Source: an uncultured Lachnospiraceae bacterium
Lineage (GTDB): Bacteria > Bacillota > Clostridia > Lachnospirales > Lachnospiraceae
Reading direction: 5' to 3'
NCBI GenBank assembly: GCA_910577825.1
Contig: CAJTOK010000051.1
Coordinates: forward strand, 1-27,753
DNA: 27,753 nucleotides
Translations under genes and position numbers: made by a program
Part shown: positions 1 to 9,363 of the stretch, piece by piece
How the letters are laid out: every line of letters starts with the position of its first letter
Numbering within the stretch: position 1 is the first letter of the stretch
The notes under the pieces: model-generated
The model's input: the letters and a program-made list of their open reading frames with translations, nothing else
The model's database searches: none
What the model was told of the DNA's origin: nothing

Positions 1-53
1 AAGTATAGCAGGTTTTTTATAATATTTTCAAAAGACTAATTGAAGATAATTTA

Positions 54-1328
54 TCAGCGGTGGCTCTGTTTATCCTTGTACATATCCTGATCTGCTTCTT
101 TTATCAGGCGGCCAATATTAATATTCCCACACTGGAAAGCATAACCAATGGCAATCCTGCACTGCACTTTGCTTCCGGCTGGTGTAAGTATTGTTTCCGG
201 GTCTTTTTTCATCTGCCTTACGTACCTTTCCATTTCTTTCTCTTCCACATTTCCTATAAGGAGCATAAATTCATCACCGCCCATACGGAAGCCGGCTCTT
301 TTGCCTGTCTGGTACTTTCTGACAAAATCTGCTGTTTTTTTAATTACTTCATCACCACATTCATGCCCGCAGATATCATTCATCTTCTTAAGGTTGTCTA
401 CGTCAAAGTAAATAGCGCCTGCAGACTCCATCATGCTGTATTCCTTTACACATTCGGCAAGATAACGTTTATTATAAAGCTGTGTCATGCTGTCATGCTG
501 GCTGTTCCACATGGCGATTGCAAGGTTATTGGATGAATCCAGGATATCAGACTCCATTTTTTTAACAGAGTTGAATAAATTCTCAATTTCATCACCAGTA
601 TGTATTGATAACCTGGATAACGGGGATTCACCACCTTTAAGCCTTTCTGGATTTGCATACCCTGATACTGCTACGGAAAGCTGGTTGACTGGTTTTAAAA
701 TAGAGCGGTCAACCATCCAGACAAAGAAAACTGTAAGGACAAGTGTAAGTGCCGAAAGTGCAAGTACAAGCTTTATAAGGTAATGTTCCTGCTTCTTTGC
801 TGCATCTTCTGTTGAAATCCCTACAATAACATAGCCCATCGGTATATTATATGAAGAACGTACTGGACGGTATAAGTCCATCCTGTCTGCATAAGTGATA
901 AACAGCCGTTTGTTTCCTTTAACCAGTTCCTTTTTCTTTCCCAGCTGTTTAGAATCAAATGCAATCTTATCTCCTAAGAAAGCCCCGTTCTCTGTCAGGT
1001 CTGTATCAAAGATATAATTGCCCCCTTCTTCATCAAACCATACTACAGATAAATAGATAATATTTTTGTTTGTATTTTTATAATCCAGAAGTTTGTTCCA
1101 TGTTGCATAGTACGCATTGTCCCTTTGCCCGGTTTCCACATAATCTACAAGGGCATCACCATCAATAATCAGGGCACAGGTTTCTGCTACGGTGCTTGCT
1201 GTAGAATAATTTGCCTGTTCTACTGTAGATACAAAGTTATGGTAATTCATTACAATGCTTAATATGTTTAATAAAATAGTAAAACTAATAACCAGCAGTA
1301 ACATTTTCTTTTTAAGTGATTTTTTCAT
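54..1328 (-). CDS. Membrane-anchored GGDEF diguanylate cyclase with extracellular sensor domain
   Basis: Predicted to make cyclic di-GMP from two GTP at the inner face of the membrane. The 424-aa protein has an N-terminal membrane segment (about residues 9-28) and an extracellular region of about 150 residues resembling a Cache-type ligand sensor. A second membrane segment (about 183-207) leads into a HAMP-like stretch and a C-terminal GGDEF domain. The catalytic GGDEF motif is intact at residues 350-354, preceded by FDVDNLKKMND, which carries the usual metal-binding Asp. I see no RxxD inhibitory site just upstream of GGDEF, so product inhibition may be absent. The ATG lies 9 bp after the stop of the sugar-binding lipoprotein gene, so the two are probably co-transcribed and the lipoprotein may feed ligand to this sensor (inference). 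Enzymatic class is confident; the signal sensed is unknown. Confidence 0.9.
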   Translation of the reverse strand: MKKSLKKKMLLLVISFTILLNILSIVMNYHNFVSTVEQANYSTASTVAETCALIIDGDALVDYVETGQRDNAYYATWNKLLDYKNTNKNIIYLSVVWFDEEGGNYIFDTDLTENGAFLGDKIAFDSKQLGKKKELVKGNKRLFITYADRMDLYRPVRSSYNIPMGYVIVGISTEDAAKKQEHYLIKLVLALSALTLVLTVFFVWMVDRSILKPVNQLSVAVSGYANPERLKGGESPLSRLSIHTGDEIENLFNSVKKMESDILDSSNNLAIAMWNSQHDSMTQLYNKRYLAECVKEYSMMESAGAIYFDVDNLKKMNDICGHECGDEVIKKTADFVRKYQTGKRAGFRMGGDEFMLLIGNVEEKEMERYVRQMKKDPETILTPAGSKVQCRIAIGYAFQCGNINIGRLIKEADQDMYKDKQSHR

Positions 1329-1337
1329 TCCCTTTAC

Positions 1338-2360
1338 CTAATACTTTCTGTTACCTATATGCTGTGCAGCGTTTTTATAAGTAAAAACAGACTCTTTTAC
1401 ATATTGTACCTTTCCAACCTCCCTGCCTTTCTCCAGGTCTTTTATTACCTTCTCTGCAATCCCTGCAATAAGAGGGTTGCATTCAACAGAAACCATTAGT
1501 TTTCCTTCTTCCATCATATGGAACGCTTCCCCGAGTGCATCAAAAGAAATAGTAATAATGCCACCGCCGGCCCCGTATTCTATGCCGGCCTGCTCCATTG
1601 CTTTCATTGCACCAAACATCATATTGTCATTCTCTGAAATAACTACATCAATGTCTTTGTACTGCCAGAGAATATGTTCCATTACATCCCTCCCTTCACC
1701 TTGTGTAAAATTAGCATTCCGGCTTGCCAGTACATGCCAGTTTTTGTGCTTTGCTATCTCACTTAAAAGCCCTTCTGTCCTTCCAATAGCAGCTGATGCC
1801 CCCTCTGTCCCTTCCAGAACCACAATATTAATGTCTTCATCCTTGCGGCCGTTTTCCTCCAGGTAATCCTGCAGCCATTTTGCCGCTTTAACACCTTCTG
1901 TCTTAAAATCAGAACCAATCCAGCATTTATATAATGACTGGTCTGCACTTACGCCCCTGTCTGCTATGATAACAGGGATTTCCTTCTGTTTTGCAAATTC
2001 CAGTACATCTTCCCAGCCGTCCTCTACAATCGGGTCAATAATAATATAGTCAACATTCTGGTAAATTAAATCATATGCTGCTTTAACCTGGCGTCCTGAA
2101 TCTGAATTGCCGTCTATATATACCAGTTTATATCCTTTGTCCTCTGTAAAAGTATTTAAGTAATCGTTTGTATTGGCGTCCCGCCAGTCTGATTCTTTTC
2201 CAGTCTGGATAAATCCAACTGTAATATACTTTTCATCATATACTGGTGCATCTGCACGGTGAAGCTTTTTGCTCTGGATTTCTTCTTCTTCCCTTCCACA
2301 GCCTCCCAGGCAAAGTATTGCCAGAAGCACTGTAAAACACCACGCAAGGTACTTTTTCAT
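1338..2360 (-). CDS. Sugar-type periplasmic-binding lipoprotein (type 1 PBP fold)
   Basis: A 340-aa extracytoplasmic solute-binding protein of the ribose/galactose (LacI-like, type 1) binding family. A signal peptide ends in the lipobox LGGC (residues 18-21), predicting a lipid-anchored Cys21. The mature part begins with the family-typical ITVGFIQTG strand, continues with IIIDPIVEDGW (ligand loop) and PVIIADRG, and has a second lobe with VVISENDNMMFGAMKAMEQAG, all characteristic of YtfQ/RbsB-like proteins. The ATG follows a strong GGAGGAGG-type ribosome site. No ABC ATPase or permease accompanies it. Instead a diguanylate cyclase follows 9 bp downstream, suggesting a sensing rather than transport role (inference). 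A promoter at 2392-2420 precedes it. Confidence 0.9.
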   Translation of the reverse strand: MKKYLAWCFTVLLAILCLGGCGREEEEIQSKKLHRADAPVYDEKYITVGFIQTGKESDWRDANTNDYLNTFTEDKGYKLVYIDGNSDSGRQVKAAYDLIYQNVDYIIIDPIVEDGWEDVLEFAKQKEIPVIIADRGVSADQSLYKCWIGSDFKTEGVKAAKWLQDYLEENGRKDEDINIVVLEGTEGASAAIGRTEGLLSEIAKHKNWHVLASRNANFTQGEGRDVMEHILWQYKDIDVVISENDNMMFGAMKAMEQAGIEYGAGGGIITISFDALGEAFHMMEEGKLMVSVECNPLIAGIAEKVIKDLEKGREVGKVQYVKESVFTYKNAAQHIGNRKY

Positions 2361-2391
2361 AACCTCCTCCTTATAAACATGTCTTGTATTA

Positions 2392-2420
2392 ATTATACTG
2401 CATTAATGGCAATTCTTCAA
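2392..2420 (-). promoter_or_regulatory. Sigma-A-type promoter of the lipoprotein-GGDEF operon
   Basis: On the minus strand TTGAAG (2415-2420) and TATAAT (2392-2397) are separated by exactly 17 bp, a near-consensus housekeeping promoter. It lies at the very end of the penicillin-binding protein gene, about 30 bp upstream of the lipoprotein ATG, so the two-gene unit can be expressed separately from the cell-wall operon upstream. Confidence 0.7.
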
Positions 2421-3907
2421 GTTCCTAAATAACTTCCAAACATCTCTTTGGCAACAGGGACTGCATACTGGCTTCCTGTACCTGCACCTTCTACTATTAT
2501 GCTTATGGCGATTTCTGGTTTTTTAGCAGGTGCATACCCTATAAACCACGCATGTGATGTCCCTTCTGAATCAAATTCTGCTGAGCCTGTTTTGCCTGCC
2601 ACCTTGTATGGAAGGCTGCTTAATGATGAAGCTGTCCCGTCCTCTACTACAGACATCATAAACTTTCCTATAATATCTGCCACATCTTTATCTATAATAT
2701 TTCCATTTGAAACCGGGCTATATGATTTGACTACCTGCCCTGCATCATTTTCTGTATGGTCTGTAACATAAGGTACCATCATTTCCCCGCCATTGGCTAT
2801 TGTAGCTGCTATCATTGCATTTTGCAATGGTGTTATTGTAGTTTTGCCCTGTCCTATTGCTGTCTGCATAATTTCGGCAGTACCTGATTTCTTATCAAGC
2901 AAAAACTTGCTCTGGTTATATTCAAATTTAACTGGAAGCTTTTTATTAAACATAAACTTATTACAAAGTTTCCTAAAAGAATTAATGTTTAGTGACATTC
3001 CTATATTGGCAAATGACGCATTACATGACATGGCAAGTGAATGGATTAAATCCAGGCCGCCATGTTTTTCTCCTGCATAGCAGTTTATAACATTGCCTTC
3101 AAATGAGCCTGAACCCTCACATTTGTATGAATACTTTTTATAAGATGAAGGGTTTTCAAGGATATATTCTATCGCTGTAAGCACTTTAAATGTAGAACCT
3201 GGCGGATAAAGCCCCTGCGTTGCCCTGTTTACAAGTGCTGACTGTGAATCCTTGTCTTCAACAAGGCTGTCCCAGTCACTTTCTATAGTTTCCGGGTTAT
3301 AGCCTGGTTTTGAAACCATTGCAAGTATCTTTCCGGTAGAAGGCTCTATTGCAACAACTGCCCCTTTATGGTTTCCAAGTGCATTATATGCTGCCTGCTG
3401 CAGTTTTGCATCCAGTGTTGTATATACATCATCCCCTTTGTTTTTCTCCCCACGGAAAGTATTGGCAAGCTGCTTTAAAGGATTTGAATGTGAGGTTAAA
3501 AGCGGATAGCACTGTGAAAGTTCCACACCTGTCATGCTGTTGGCAGTCCTTCCTGCGACATGGCAGAATATATCATTATATGGATATTCCCTTTTCTCAT
3601 TGCCATCACTATCTGTAACTGTCCTTGCAAGTGTCTTGCCATCAGAAGAATATATACTTCCACGCACAATACGTTCTGCAAGTATATTCCTCCGCTTATT
3701 ATAAGGGTTATTAATAACTTCACTGCTGTCATTAACCATAAAATATACAAGATAGCCTATCATGCACATAAATACAATTACAACTGAATATGTCACTATT
3801 ATAATCTGTGCATTGCCGCCTTTAATAAAATCCCTGTTTCTTATACTGCCAGCTATATCCTTACCTGGCCTTTCCTGCCAGCCCTCTTTTTTCTTCCCTC
3901 TGTACAT
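2417..3907 (-). CDS. pbpA: Class B penicillin-binding protein (transpeptidase)
   Basis: A 496-aa peptidoglycan transpeptidase that crosslinks stem peptides outside the membrane. It has a short cytoplasmic N-terminus, one membrane anchor (about residues 34-57), a compact dimerisation module, and a C-terminal transpeptidase domain with all three active-site motifs: STFK (Ser238, Lys241), SCN (294-296) and KTG (439-441). The size fits the short FtsI/PbpA type, which typically partners a SEDS polymerase, and the gene here overlaps the end of a SEDS gene by 47 bp. I chose the ATG at 3907 because AGGAGG lies 6 bp upstream; an ATG 21 bp earlier (3928) has no ribosome site. Elongation versus division or sporulation role cannot be told from sequence alone, so the symbol is tentative. 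Confidence 0.92.
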   Translation of the reverse strand: MYRGKKKEGWQERPGKDIAGSIRNRDFIKGGNAQIIIVTYSVVIVFMCMIGYLVYFMVNDSSEVINNPYNKRRNILAERIVRGSIYSSDGKTLARTVTDSDGNEKREYPYNDIFCHVAGRTANSMTGVELSQCYPLLTSHSNPLKQLANTFRGEKNKGDDVYTTLDAKLQQAAYNALGNHKGAVVAIEPSTGKILAMVSKPGYNPETIESDWDSLVEDKDSQSALVNRATQGLYPPGSTFKVLTAIEYILENPSSYKKYSYKCEGSGSFEGNVINCYAGEKHGGLDLIHSLAMSCNASFANIGMSLNINSFRKLCNKFMFNKKLPVKFEYNQSKFLLDKKSGTAEIMQTAIGQGKTTITPLQNAMIAATIANGGEMMVPYVTDHTENDAGQVVKSYSPVSNGNIIDKDVADIIGKFMMSVVEDGTASSLSSLPYKVAGKTGSAEFDSEGTSHAWFIGYAPAKKPEIAISIIVEGAGTGSQYAVPVAKEMFGSYLGT

Positions 3908-5282
3908 CATTTTCCTCCTTGCCGCCATTTAAAACATACATGCCCTGTATTATGCTGAATAAAATTACTGTACTTATAACTGAACTCCCGCCATAGCTTA
4001 CAAGTGGCAGTGTAACGCCTGTTGATGGTATAAACTTTGTAACGCCGCCTATTGTAAGGAATACCTGGAATATATATTCTATGCTTAAGCCAAGTGCTGC
4101 CAGTTTATAGAATTGCCTCTGCATTTTAAGCGATATATTAATAAACATAATAAAACAGCTTATTTCTACAAGAATAATACATATCCCAAAGAAAAACCCA
4201 AGTTCTTCACATATTGCTGAAAATATAAAGTCGCTTTCTGAAACAGGGATTACACCTGGCATTCCTTCGCCAAGCCCCATGCCAAACCAGCCGCCTGTGC
4301 CTATTGCAAAAAGTGAATGTGCAACCTGGTAGCCCGCTGTATCTATATAACTCCACGGGTCACTCCAGGCTGTTACCCTTGTCTGTACATGTGTAAATAA
4401 ATTATATGCTGCTACTGCTGCCACTGTGCCAGCTGCAAATCCTGCGCCCAGGTATATTGCATTCCTGCTTGCAACAAATAATATGACAATATATGTTATA
4501 TAAAATATAAGCGCTGCGCCTAAATCTTTTTCTGCAACAAGTATTAATACATGTATTGCCGCCAATATTGAAACCTTTAAAACATTTTTAAAGCTTGTGG
4601 ATTTTGCAAGCAGTGCCGCTGCAAAAAATACATATATTATTTTAACAAATTCTGATGGCTGTAAGGCAAATTTGCCTATTACTATCCAGTTCTTAGCTCC
4701 ATACTTCTCCTTTCCTATTACAAATACAAGCGCAAGCAGTATTATCCCGGTTACTGCATATATAAAACCAAATTTGTCAAAATATGCAAACTTTTCTATC
4801 AGATATGGTATAAACAGGCTTATAAAGCATATTGCTGCAGCAAATGCCATCTGTCTTACAGCATATCCCTTTCCAAGCCGCCCAAGCATTATAAACCCTG
4901 TTGCCATAAGCATAAGCATATTATTTAACAGGGTTTTTGAAAGCCCTTTATATACATATGAATAAGTCTTGTCCACAAATATAAAAAATACAAGCTGTAT
5001 AAGGTAGTATGCTATAATTTTTATATCAAGGCTGTTTAAATATAATACAAGCGAACATATAAAATGTATACAGTACATTATATGCTTCTGCCTTTTATAC
5101 ACTTTTTCTTTTCTGTCTGTATTGTTACCTAAAAATACTGTAAAGCAGTGCCATGTATATATAGCAAACAATATTATTATTATATATTTAGAGGCAGCAA
5201 CCATTATAGTGTGTAGTACCCCTATAATATCCATATCCCCAAATATATCCCTTAGTTTTTTAACTGCTTCTTTTTTGTCCAT
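3861..5282 (-). CDS. rodA: SEDS-family peptidoglycan glycosyltransferase (FtsW/RodA/SpoVE)
   Basis: A 473-aa polytopic membrane protein that polymerises lipid II into glycan strands together with a class B PBP. Family signatures are present in order: GAKNWI and QPSEFVK in the middle, EKDLGAALIFY (the Asp-containing catalytic loop), VAHSLFAIGTGGWFGMGLG, and the C-terminal PVSESDFIFS followed by EELGF. About 150 residues precede the first core motif, including several membrane segments, which is longer than classical RodA. The start at 5282 is chosen because GGGGG lies 7 bp upstream; the frame extends to 5339, but that would overlap the preceding gene and lacks a ribosome site. RodA, FtsW and SpoVE are not separable here; pairing with a short PBP makes a PbpA-RodA style pair likely. 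Confidence 0.92.
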   Translation of the reverse strand: MDKKEAVKKLRDIFGDMDIIGVLHTIMVAASKYIIIILFAIYTWHCFTVFLGNNTDRKEKVYKRQKHIMYCIHFICSLVLYLNSLDIKIIAYYLIQLVFFIFVDKTYSYVYKGLSKTLLNNMLMLMATGFIMLGRLGKGYAVRQMAFAAAICFISLFIPYLIEKFAYFDKFGFIYAVTGIILLALVFVIGKEKYGAKNWIVIGKFALQPSEFVKIIYVFFAAALLAKSTSFKNVLKVSILAAIHVLILVAEKDLGAALIFYITYIVILFVASRNAIYLGAGFAAGTVAAVAAYNLFTHVQTRVTAWSDPWSYIDTAGYQVAHSLFAIGTGGWFGMGLGEGMPGVIPVSESDFIFSAICEELGFFFGICIILVEISCFIMFINISLKMQRQFYKLAALGLSIEYIFQVFLTIGGVTKFIPSTGVTLPLVSYGGSSVISTVILFSIIQGMYVLNGGKEENDVQREEKRGLAGKAR

Positions 5283-5295
5283 ATTAACCCCCAGA

Positions 5296-7701
5296 TTATA
5301 AAACGCCCTTACGGTAATGCCCTGTATGGGTTTGTCCATTGTATCTGCCAGCTAACACCATGCTGGTTTCTTCTGCATCTTCTATTGTAAAATCATACCT
5401 GAAACCCCCTGTTCCTGCATTAGTTAAATCTTTTATGCAGGATAAAGCCATTAAAGGGGTTTTCTGGTAAATTGTACTATAACAGTATTTACAATAATTA
5501 ACTGCTATAAACTCCCTTCCTTTCATATCTTTTAGTATAACCTGCCTGTTTTTTTTATTTGTACTGCAGCCTGCCAGCTGTGACAATGTACACTGTGCGG
5601 ATACCATAAGCGGTATATGCGTATACAGGACTGCTTCCATAAAATTACCTGCAATCTGCTTTATACAAGGCATTTCCAGTTCAAACGGGACTGTATGCCT
5701 TGTAACACCATGTTCACGCCAGAAATTTATTGCAAAGCTGTTCATGGTGTAAAGCCCTGTATCTGTAATAATATTTTCCGGGTTTACCCCGCATATTTTA
5801 GTTAAGAAAACATAACTTTCAAGATTTCTTATAAGATAACCGTCCCAGTTATACTGGTAAATGCTTCTGCCTTCTGTATCCCAGTCTTTTTTCCTGAAAA
5901 TATGCGGCATCACCACATAACACTTCCTCCCTGATGAATGTACCTGGGTTAATGCTTCTTTAATGCTTATATTATCTAAAAGTTCTGTTTTGATATAAAC
6001 TTCTGAAATATCCTGGCTGCAAAGCACTGCCCCTAGCTGCCCTGCATCCATTACAGATGCTTTATAAACTGGCTGTGGATGTAACTGTATGCCTGTATTA
6101 TATTTATTTAAATCCCTGCCTTCAAATATATTGCCCGGGCTGCGCCTGTAACTCCCGGTTATCTTGCCTTTAAGCTTTGCAAGCGCTTCACGCCGCATAT
6201 TTTTAAGCATTGATACGGGAAGGAACAGGCCATCTTCTATTATAATTCCTGTTTCTTTAAATGCAAATTCTGTATTTCCTGTCTGTAAAAGGCTTTTACG
6301 TACTGAGGCATCTGTTGCGGGGCTTTTTTCTGCCTTCTGGCATATACCGCCATATACTGTTACATTAACATTGCCTTTTTCTAAATACAGGCTTGCCCTT
6401 TCCCCTGCTGCCGCTTTAAAACATGCTGTTACCAGCACTTTTTTATTACTTTCCAGATACTTTCTTTTTATGCTGTCCAGTACAGCAAAGTTCTTAGTTC
6501 TGTAAACCATATCCCCCGGATGTATATTACATCCCTTTGAAAACCTTGCTTCTATAATATTTCCGGATTTAACGTCTTTGCTGGTGGTGTATTCATATAA
6601 TGTATCCATGGCATGGTTCCGGAACTCTACAACATCACCCGCATTTATATCTTTATAAAGTTTATATTCCAGTTCTCCCTTTCCTGTACTAACTACCTTT
6701 CCAATACAGACACCTCCATGCTTTGGCCTTCTGGAAGCAAGCATATTTTCTTTCTGGTTTCTTCCATGTGTCCTTCTGTACATATAGCCGTCTGTAAAAC
6801 CTTCCCTGTTATATACCTCTGCAAGTATTTCATTATCATGCCTGAAATCTTCTTTATGCTTCTTTATATAGCAATTATAACCTTCCCTGCCATAATTTAT
6901 ATAAATATCTGTGTATTTCCTGTAAATTGATGTAACAAGCGCAGTATATGCAGGGCTTTTCATTCTCCCTTCTATCTTAAATGAATCTGCACCTGCTTCT
7001 ATAAGTTCCCCTATATATGGCAGGGTACACAGTTCTTTCATGCTTAAAATATAACTTTCCTGCTTCTTTCCCTGTAAACCATGCTGGTAAGGCAGGCGGC
7101 ACGGCTGTGCACACCTCCCCCTGTTGCCGCTTCTTGTGCCAAGAAGGCTGCTAAAAAGGCACTGTCCTGAATAACAGTAACAGAGCGCACCATGTACAAA
7201 TACCTCAGTTTCAAGCCCTGTATCTTCCTTAATCTGCTTTAATTCTGCGAGTTGCAGCTCCCTTGCTGGTACAACCCTTGTTATGCCATAGTCTTTTAGA
7301 AGCCCTGCCCCCTCCCCTGACACCAGTGTCATTTGTGTACTGGCATGGAGTGCAAGCTCCGGAAAATATTTATGGAGCATATATATAACCCCTGCATCCT
7401 GTACTATTGCTGCATCAATCCCTGCTTCATAGTATGGACTTATATAATTATAAAGGCTTTCCATAATTTCATCTTCTTTAAGAAGGGTATTAACCGCCAT
7501 ATATAGTTTTACACCATGCAGATGGCAGTAATCAGCTGCATATAAAAGGGTTTCACGGTCCGGGTTATCTGCATATGCCCTTGCCCCGAACATGCCCCCG
7601 CCTATATAAACAGCATCACAGCCTGCATTTACCGCAGCATACAGGCTTTCCATTGAACCTGCCGGTGCAAGTATCTCTGGGCCTTTTCTTTTATTTCCCA
7701 T
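5296..7701 (-). CDS. Peptidase U32 family protein (RlhA/YhbU-like, with DUF3656-type extension)
   Basis: An 801-aa member of the U32 'collagenase-like' family. The N-terminal TIM-barrel-type domain starts with EILAPAGSMESL and DAVYIGGGMFGAR, hallmarks of the family. Cysteines at about 174, 176, 181, 197 and 201 within the block CYCYSGQC...GRCAQPCR match the conserved cysteine cluster thought to hold an iron-sulphur site. E. coli RlhA of this family hydroxylates 23S rRNA C2501, and other members act in prephenate-dependent tRNA hydroxylation; protease activity is doubtful. The long C-terminal half fits the extended Firmicutes form. ATG at 7701 with GGAGG 10 bp upstream. It leads the SEDS-PBP genes, 13 bp before the SEDS start. 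Family certain, exact substrate not. Confidence 0.88.
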   Translation of the reverse strand: MGNKRKGPEILAPAGSMESLYAAVNAGCDAVYIGGGMFGARAYADNPDRETLLYAADYCHLHGVKLYMAVNTLLKEDEIMESLYNYISPYYEAGIDAAIVQDAGVIYMLHKYFPELALHASTQMTLVSGEGAGLLKDYGITRVVPARELQLAELKQIKEDTGLETEVFVHGALCYCYSGQCLFSSLLGTRSGNRGRCAQPCRLPYQHGLQGKKQESYILSMKELCTLPYIGELIEAGADSFKIEGRMKSPAYTALVTSIYRKYTDIYINYGREGYNCYIKKHKEDFRHDNEILAEVYNREGFTDGYMYRRTHGRNQKENMLASRRPKHGGVCIGKVVSTGKGELEYKLYKDINAGDVVEFRNHAMDTLYEYTTSKDVKSGNIIEARFSKGCNIHPGDMVYRTKNFAVLDSIKRKYLESNKKVLVTACFKAAAGERASLYLEKGNVNVTVYGGICQKAEKSPATDASVRKSLLQTGNTEFAFKETGIIIEDGLFLPVSMLKNMRREALAKLKGKITGSYRRSPGNIFEGRDLNKYNTGIQLHPQPVYKASVMDAGQLGAVLCSQDISEVYIKTELLDNISIKEALTQVHSSGRKCYVVMPHIFRKKDWDTEGRSIYQYNWDGYLIRNLESYVFLTKICGVNPENIITDTGLYTMNSFAINFWREHGVTRHTVPFELEMPCIKQIAGNFMEAVLYTHIPLMVSAQCTLSQLAGCSTNKKNRQVILKDMKGREFIAVNYCKYCYSTIYQKTPLMALSCIKDLTNAGTGGFRYDFTIEDAEETSMVLAGRYNGQTHTGHYRKGVL

Positions 7702-7729
7702 GGACTACTAACCTCCTGTCTGCTATATA

Positions 7730-7765
7730 ATAAAAGGGCGGCTGCAATATAAAACAGCCTCCCTT
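7730..7765 (-). terminator. Rho-independent terminator after zapA
   Basis: On the minus strand an 11-position stem (7755-7765 with 7734-7744, one mismatch) with a 10-nt AT-rich loop is followed by TTTTATTATAT. It lies 8 bp past the zapA stop and before the U32 gene, separating the two transcription units. Confidence 0.75.
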
Positions 7766-7772
7766 ACTGTCA

Positions 7773-8189
7773 TTATTTATTCTTATCTGGCGCTGTGCCA
7801 AGTTCTGTTTCAAGCCTTATTACATTATGCTCTGCTTTCTTTTTCTCTTCTTCAAGGACTTTTATCTTCTCCTCAAGCGCTTCCATCTGCGCCTGCATTG
7901 ATATCAGTTCATGTTTCATATCAAATATTTCTTTTCCCATTTCTTCATTTTCAATACGCAGGTCACTAGCCAGGTTCTGGGCTTTATGGTAATCATCAGA
8001 AAGGTTTATTGCAAGCATTATATACTTCATATCTGTATCAAGCCTGCTGTAACCTTCCTTCTCTTTAAACAGCGCAAACTTTTCATTAATATGTGCAGCA
8101 ATTTTCTGTAAATACTCACTGCTTTCATAGCCGCTCATTGTATACTGCTTGCCATTTATAATAACTTCAACATCATTCTTTGTATTCAT
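7773..8189 (-). CDS. zapA: Cell division protein ZapA
   Basis: A 138-aa FtsZ-associated protein that bundles FtsZ filaments at the division ring. The N-terminal globular ZapA domain (about residues 1-85) shows the typical VEVIINGKQYTMSG strand pair, followed by YLQKIAAHINEK and a helix with MLAINLSDDY. The C-terminal half is a long Glu/Lys-rich coiled coil (about 80-130). Start at 8189 is supported by GGAGG 6 bp upstream; the frame is open 69 bp further but without a ribosome site. It follows the DivIVA-like gene by 46 bp and a terminator follows. Association of zapA with U32 genes is common in Firmicutes. Confidence 0.9.
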   Translation of the reverse strand: MNTKNDVEVIINGKQYTMSGYESSEYLQKIAAHINEKFALFKEKEGYSRLDTDMKYIMLAINLSDDYHKAQNLASDLRIENEEMGKEIFDMKHELISMQAQMEALEEKIKVLEEEKKKAEHNVIRLETELGTAPDKNK

Positions 8190-8235
8190 AACAATCCTCC
8201 CTGCCAGGATTTTGCGCCTGTACTTTTGCCCATCC

Positions 8236-8844
8236 CTATTCTTCTGGTTCTTCTTCAAGCTTTGGCGGCATATTCATCTGCCTTGTATCTTCTTCAGGTG
8301 CATTTGAAGCCAGAAGTTCTGCTTTATTCTGCCTTATTGTTTCAAGGTAGTTCCTTAAAGCAGCCTCCAGGGCATTGGAATTATTTACTGCACTCTCATA
8401 TGCGCTTGCAATAACCTTCTCAGCCATATCAAGCATATCTGTTGTATAATAAATTGCCCCGCTCCCTATCTCTTCTGCCTGTTTTAAGGCATTGGCAACT
8501 ATTGCATCTGCTTTATCTGCTGCCTGCTGTACCATCTGCTGTGCCTGCTGGTAAGCCTGCTGCATTATGCTGTGTTCTTCAACCATACCCCTGTACTGTT
8601 CCCTGGCATCTACAAGTATTTCATTGGCTTTCGCCTCTGCATCCTCAAGAATTGCGTCCCTCTGGCTTAGTATCTTCTGGTACCTTCTTATTTCCTCCGG
8701 TACATCACGGCGTAAATCATCCAGTAAATCATATAATTCATTCTTCGGTACTACCACCTTAGTTGTTGATAAATGCTGCATTTTACAACTTTCTACAAAT
8801 GCGTAAATATCTTCAATCTTCTGCTCAATCCTGCTAACCTGCAT
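8236..8844 (-). CDS. DivIVA-like coiled-coil protein
   Basis: A 202-aa cytoplasmic, largely helical protein. The first 50 residues (VSRIEQKIEDIYAFVESCK, then VVPKNELYDLLDDLRRDVPEEI) precede a long coiled coil with the motif AEAKANEILVDAREQ, the pattern shared by DivIVA/GpsB-like proteins and ATP-synthase b-type stalks. Similar proteins lie between coaD and zapA-like genes in clostridial genomes and are annotated DivIVA-like or 'ATPase'. The ATG at 8844 follows GGAGT at 6 bp; the frame is open another 96 bp, but that would run into coaD. Gln-rich and Ala-rich segments (about 100-135) are typical of coiled coils. A role in division-site or polar organisation is inferred from family and from its neighbour zapA. 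Confidence 0.75.
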   Translation of the reverse strand: MQVSRIEQKIEDIYAFVESCKMQHLSTTKVVVPKNELYDLLDDLRRDVPEEIRRYQKILSQRDAILEDAEAKANEILVDAREQYRGMVEEHSIMQQAYQQAQQMVQQAADKADAIVANALKQAEEIGSGAIYYTTDMLDMAEKVIASAYESAVNNSNALEAALRNYLETIRQNKAELLASNAPEEDTRQMNMPPKLEEEPEE

Positions 8845-8875
8845 ATGTACACTCCTATCTGCCGTATAGACATAA

Positions 8876-9361
8876 TTAATCCGGGTAATTGTACTTCTTT
8901 TTGAGGAACTGGTAAACAGCCTCTGGAACAAACCCTTCAATATTCCCTTTATACCTTGCCAGTTCCTTTACTGCACTTGAACTTATATATGAATATTCCG
9001 GCCTTGTTGCCAGAAATAAGGTATCTGCTTTACAATTAAGTTTATAGTTTGCCTGGGCTAAAGGAAGCTCATATTCAAAATCTGCAGGGGTCCTTATCCC
9101 CCTTACTATTGTATCAGCACCTGTCTTCTTAATAAAATCGGCAAGAAGCCCGTCAAATGATAATACTTCTATGCCCTGCATATCCTTTGTAAGCCCCTCT
9201 AGCATCTGTACACGCTCTTCTATTGTACATAACGGGCTTTTGCTGCTGTTGGCAAGCACACCTATTACCAGCCTGTCAAATATGGCGGCTGCCCTTTCTA
9301 TTAAATCCATATGTCCTGTTGTAACCGGGTCAAAGCTTCCCGGGAATACTGCTGCTGCCAT
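8876..9361 (-). CDS. coaD: Phosphopantetheine adenylyltransferase
   Basis: Catalyses ATP + 4'-phosphopantetheine to dephospho-CoA + PPi, the fourth step of coenzyme A synthesis, in the cytosol. The 161-aa length is typical. The nucleotidyltransferase signature GSFDPVTTGH (residues 8-17, the T/HxGH motif) is at the N-terminus, TIVRGIRTPADFEYE is the phosphopantetheine-binding region, and YSYISSSAVKEL is the C-terminal ISSS motif. The ATG at 9361 sits 8 bp from GAGG; another ATG 6 bp earlier is too close to it. The gene starts 2 bp after the rsmD stop, a conserved rsmD-coaD pairing in Firmicutes that implies co-translation. Confidence 0.96.
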   Translation of the reverse strand: MAAAVFPGSFDPVTTGHMDLIERAAAIFDRLVIGVLANSSKSPLCTIEERVQMLEGLTKDMQGIEVLSFDGLLADFIKKTGADTIVRGIRTPADFEYELPLAQANYKLNCKADTLFLATRPEYSYISSSAVKELARYKGNIEGFVPEAVYQFLKKKYNYPD

Positions 9362-9363
9362 AA

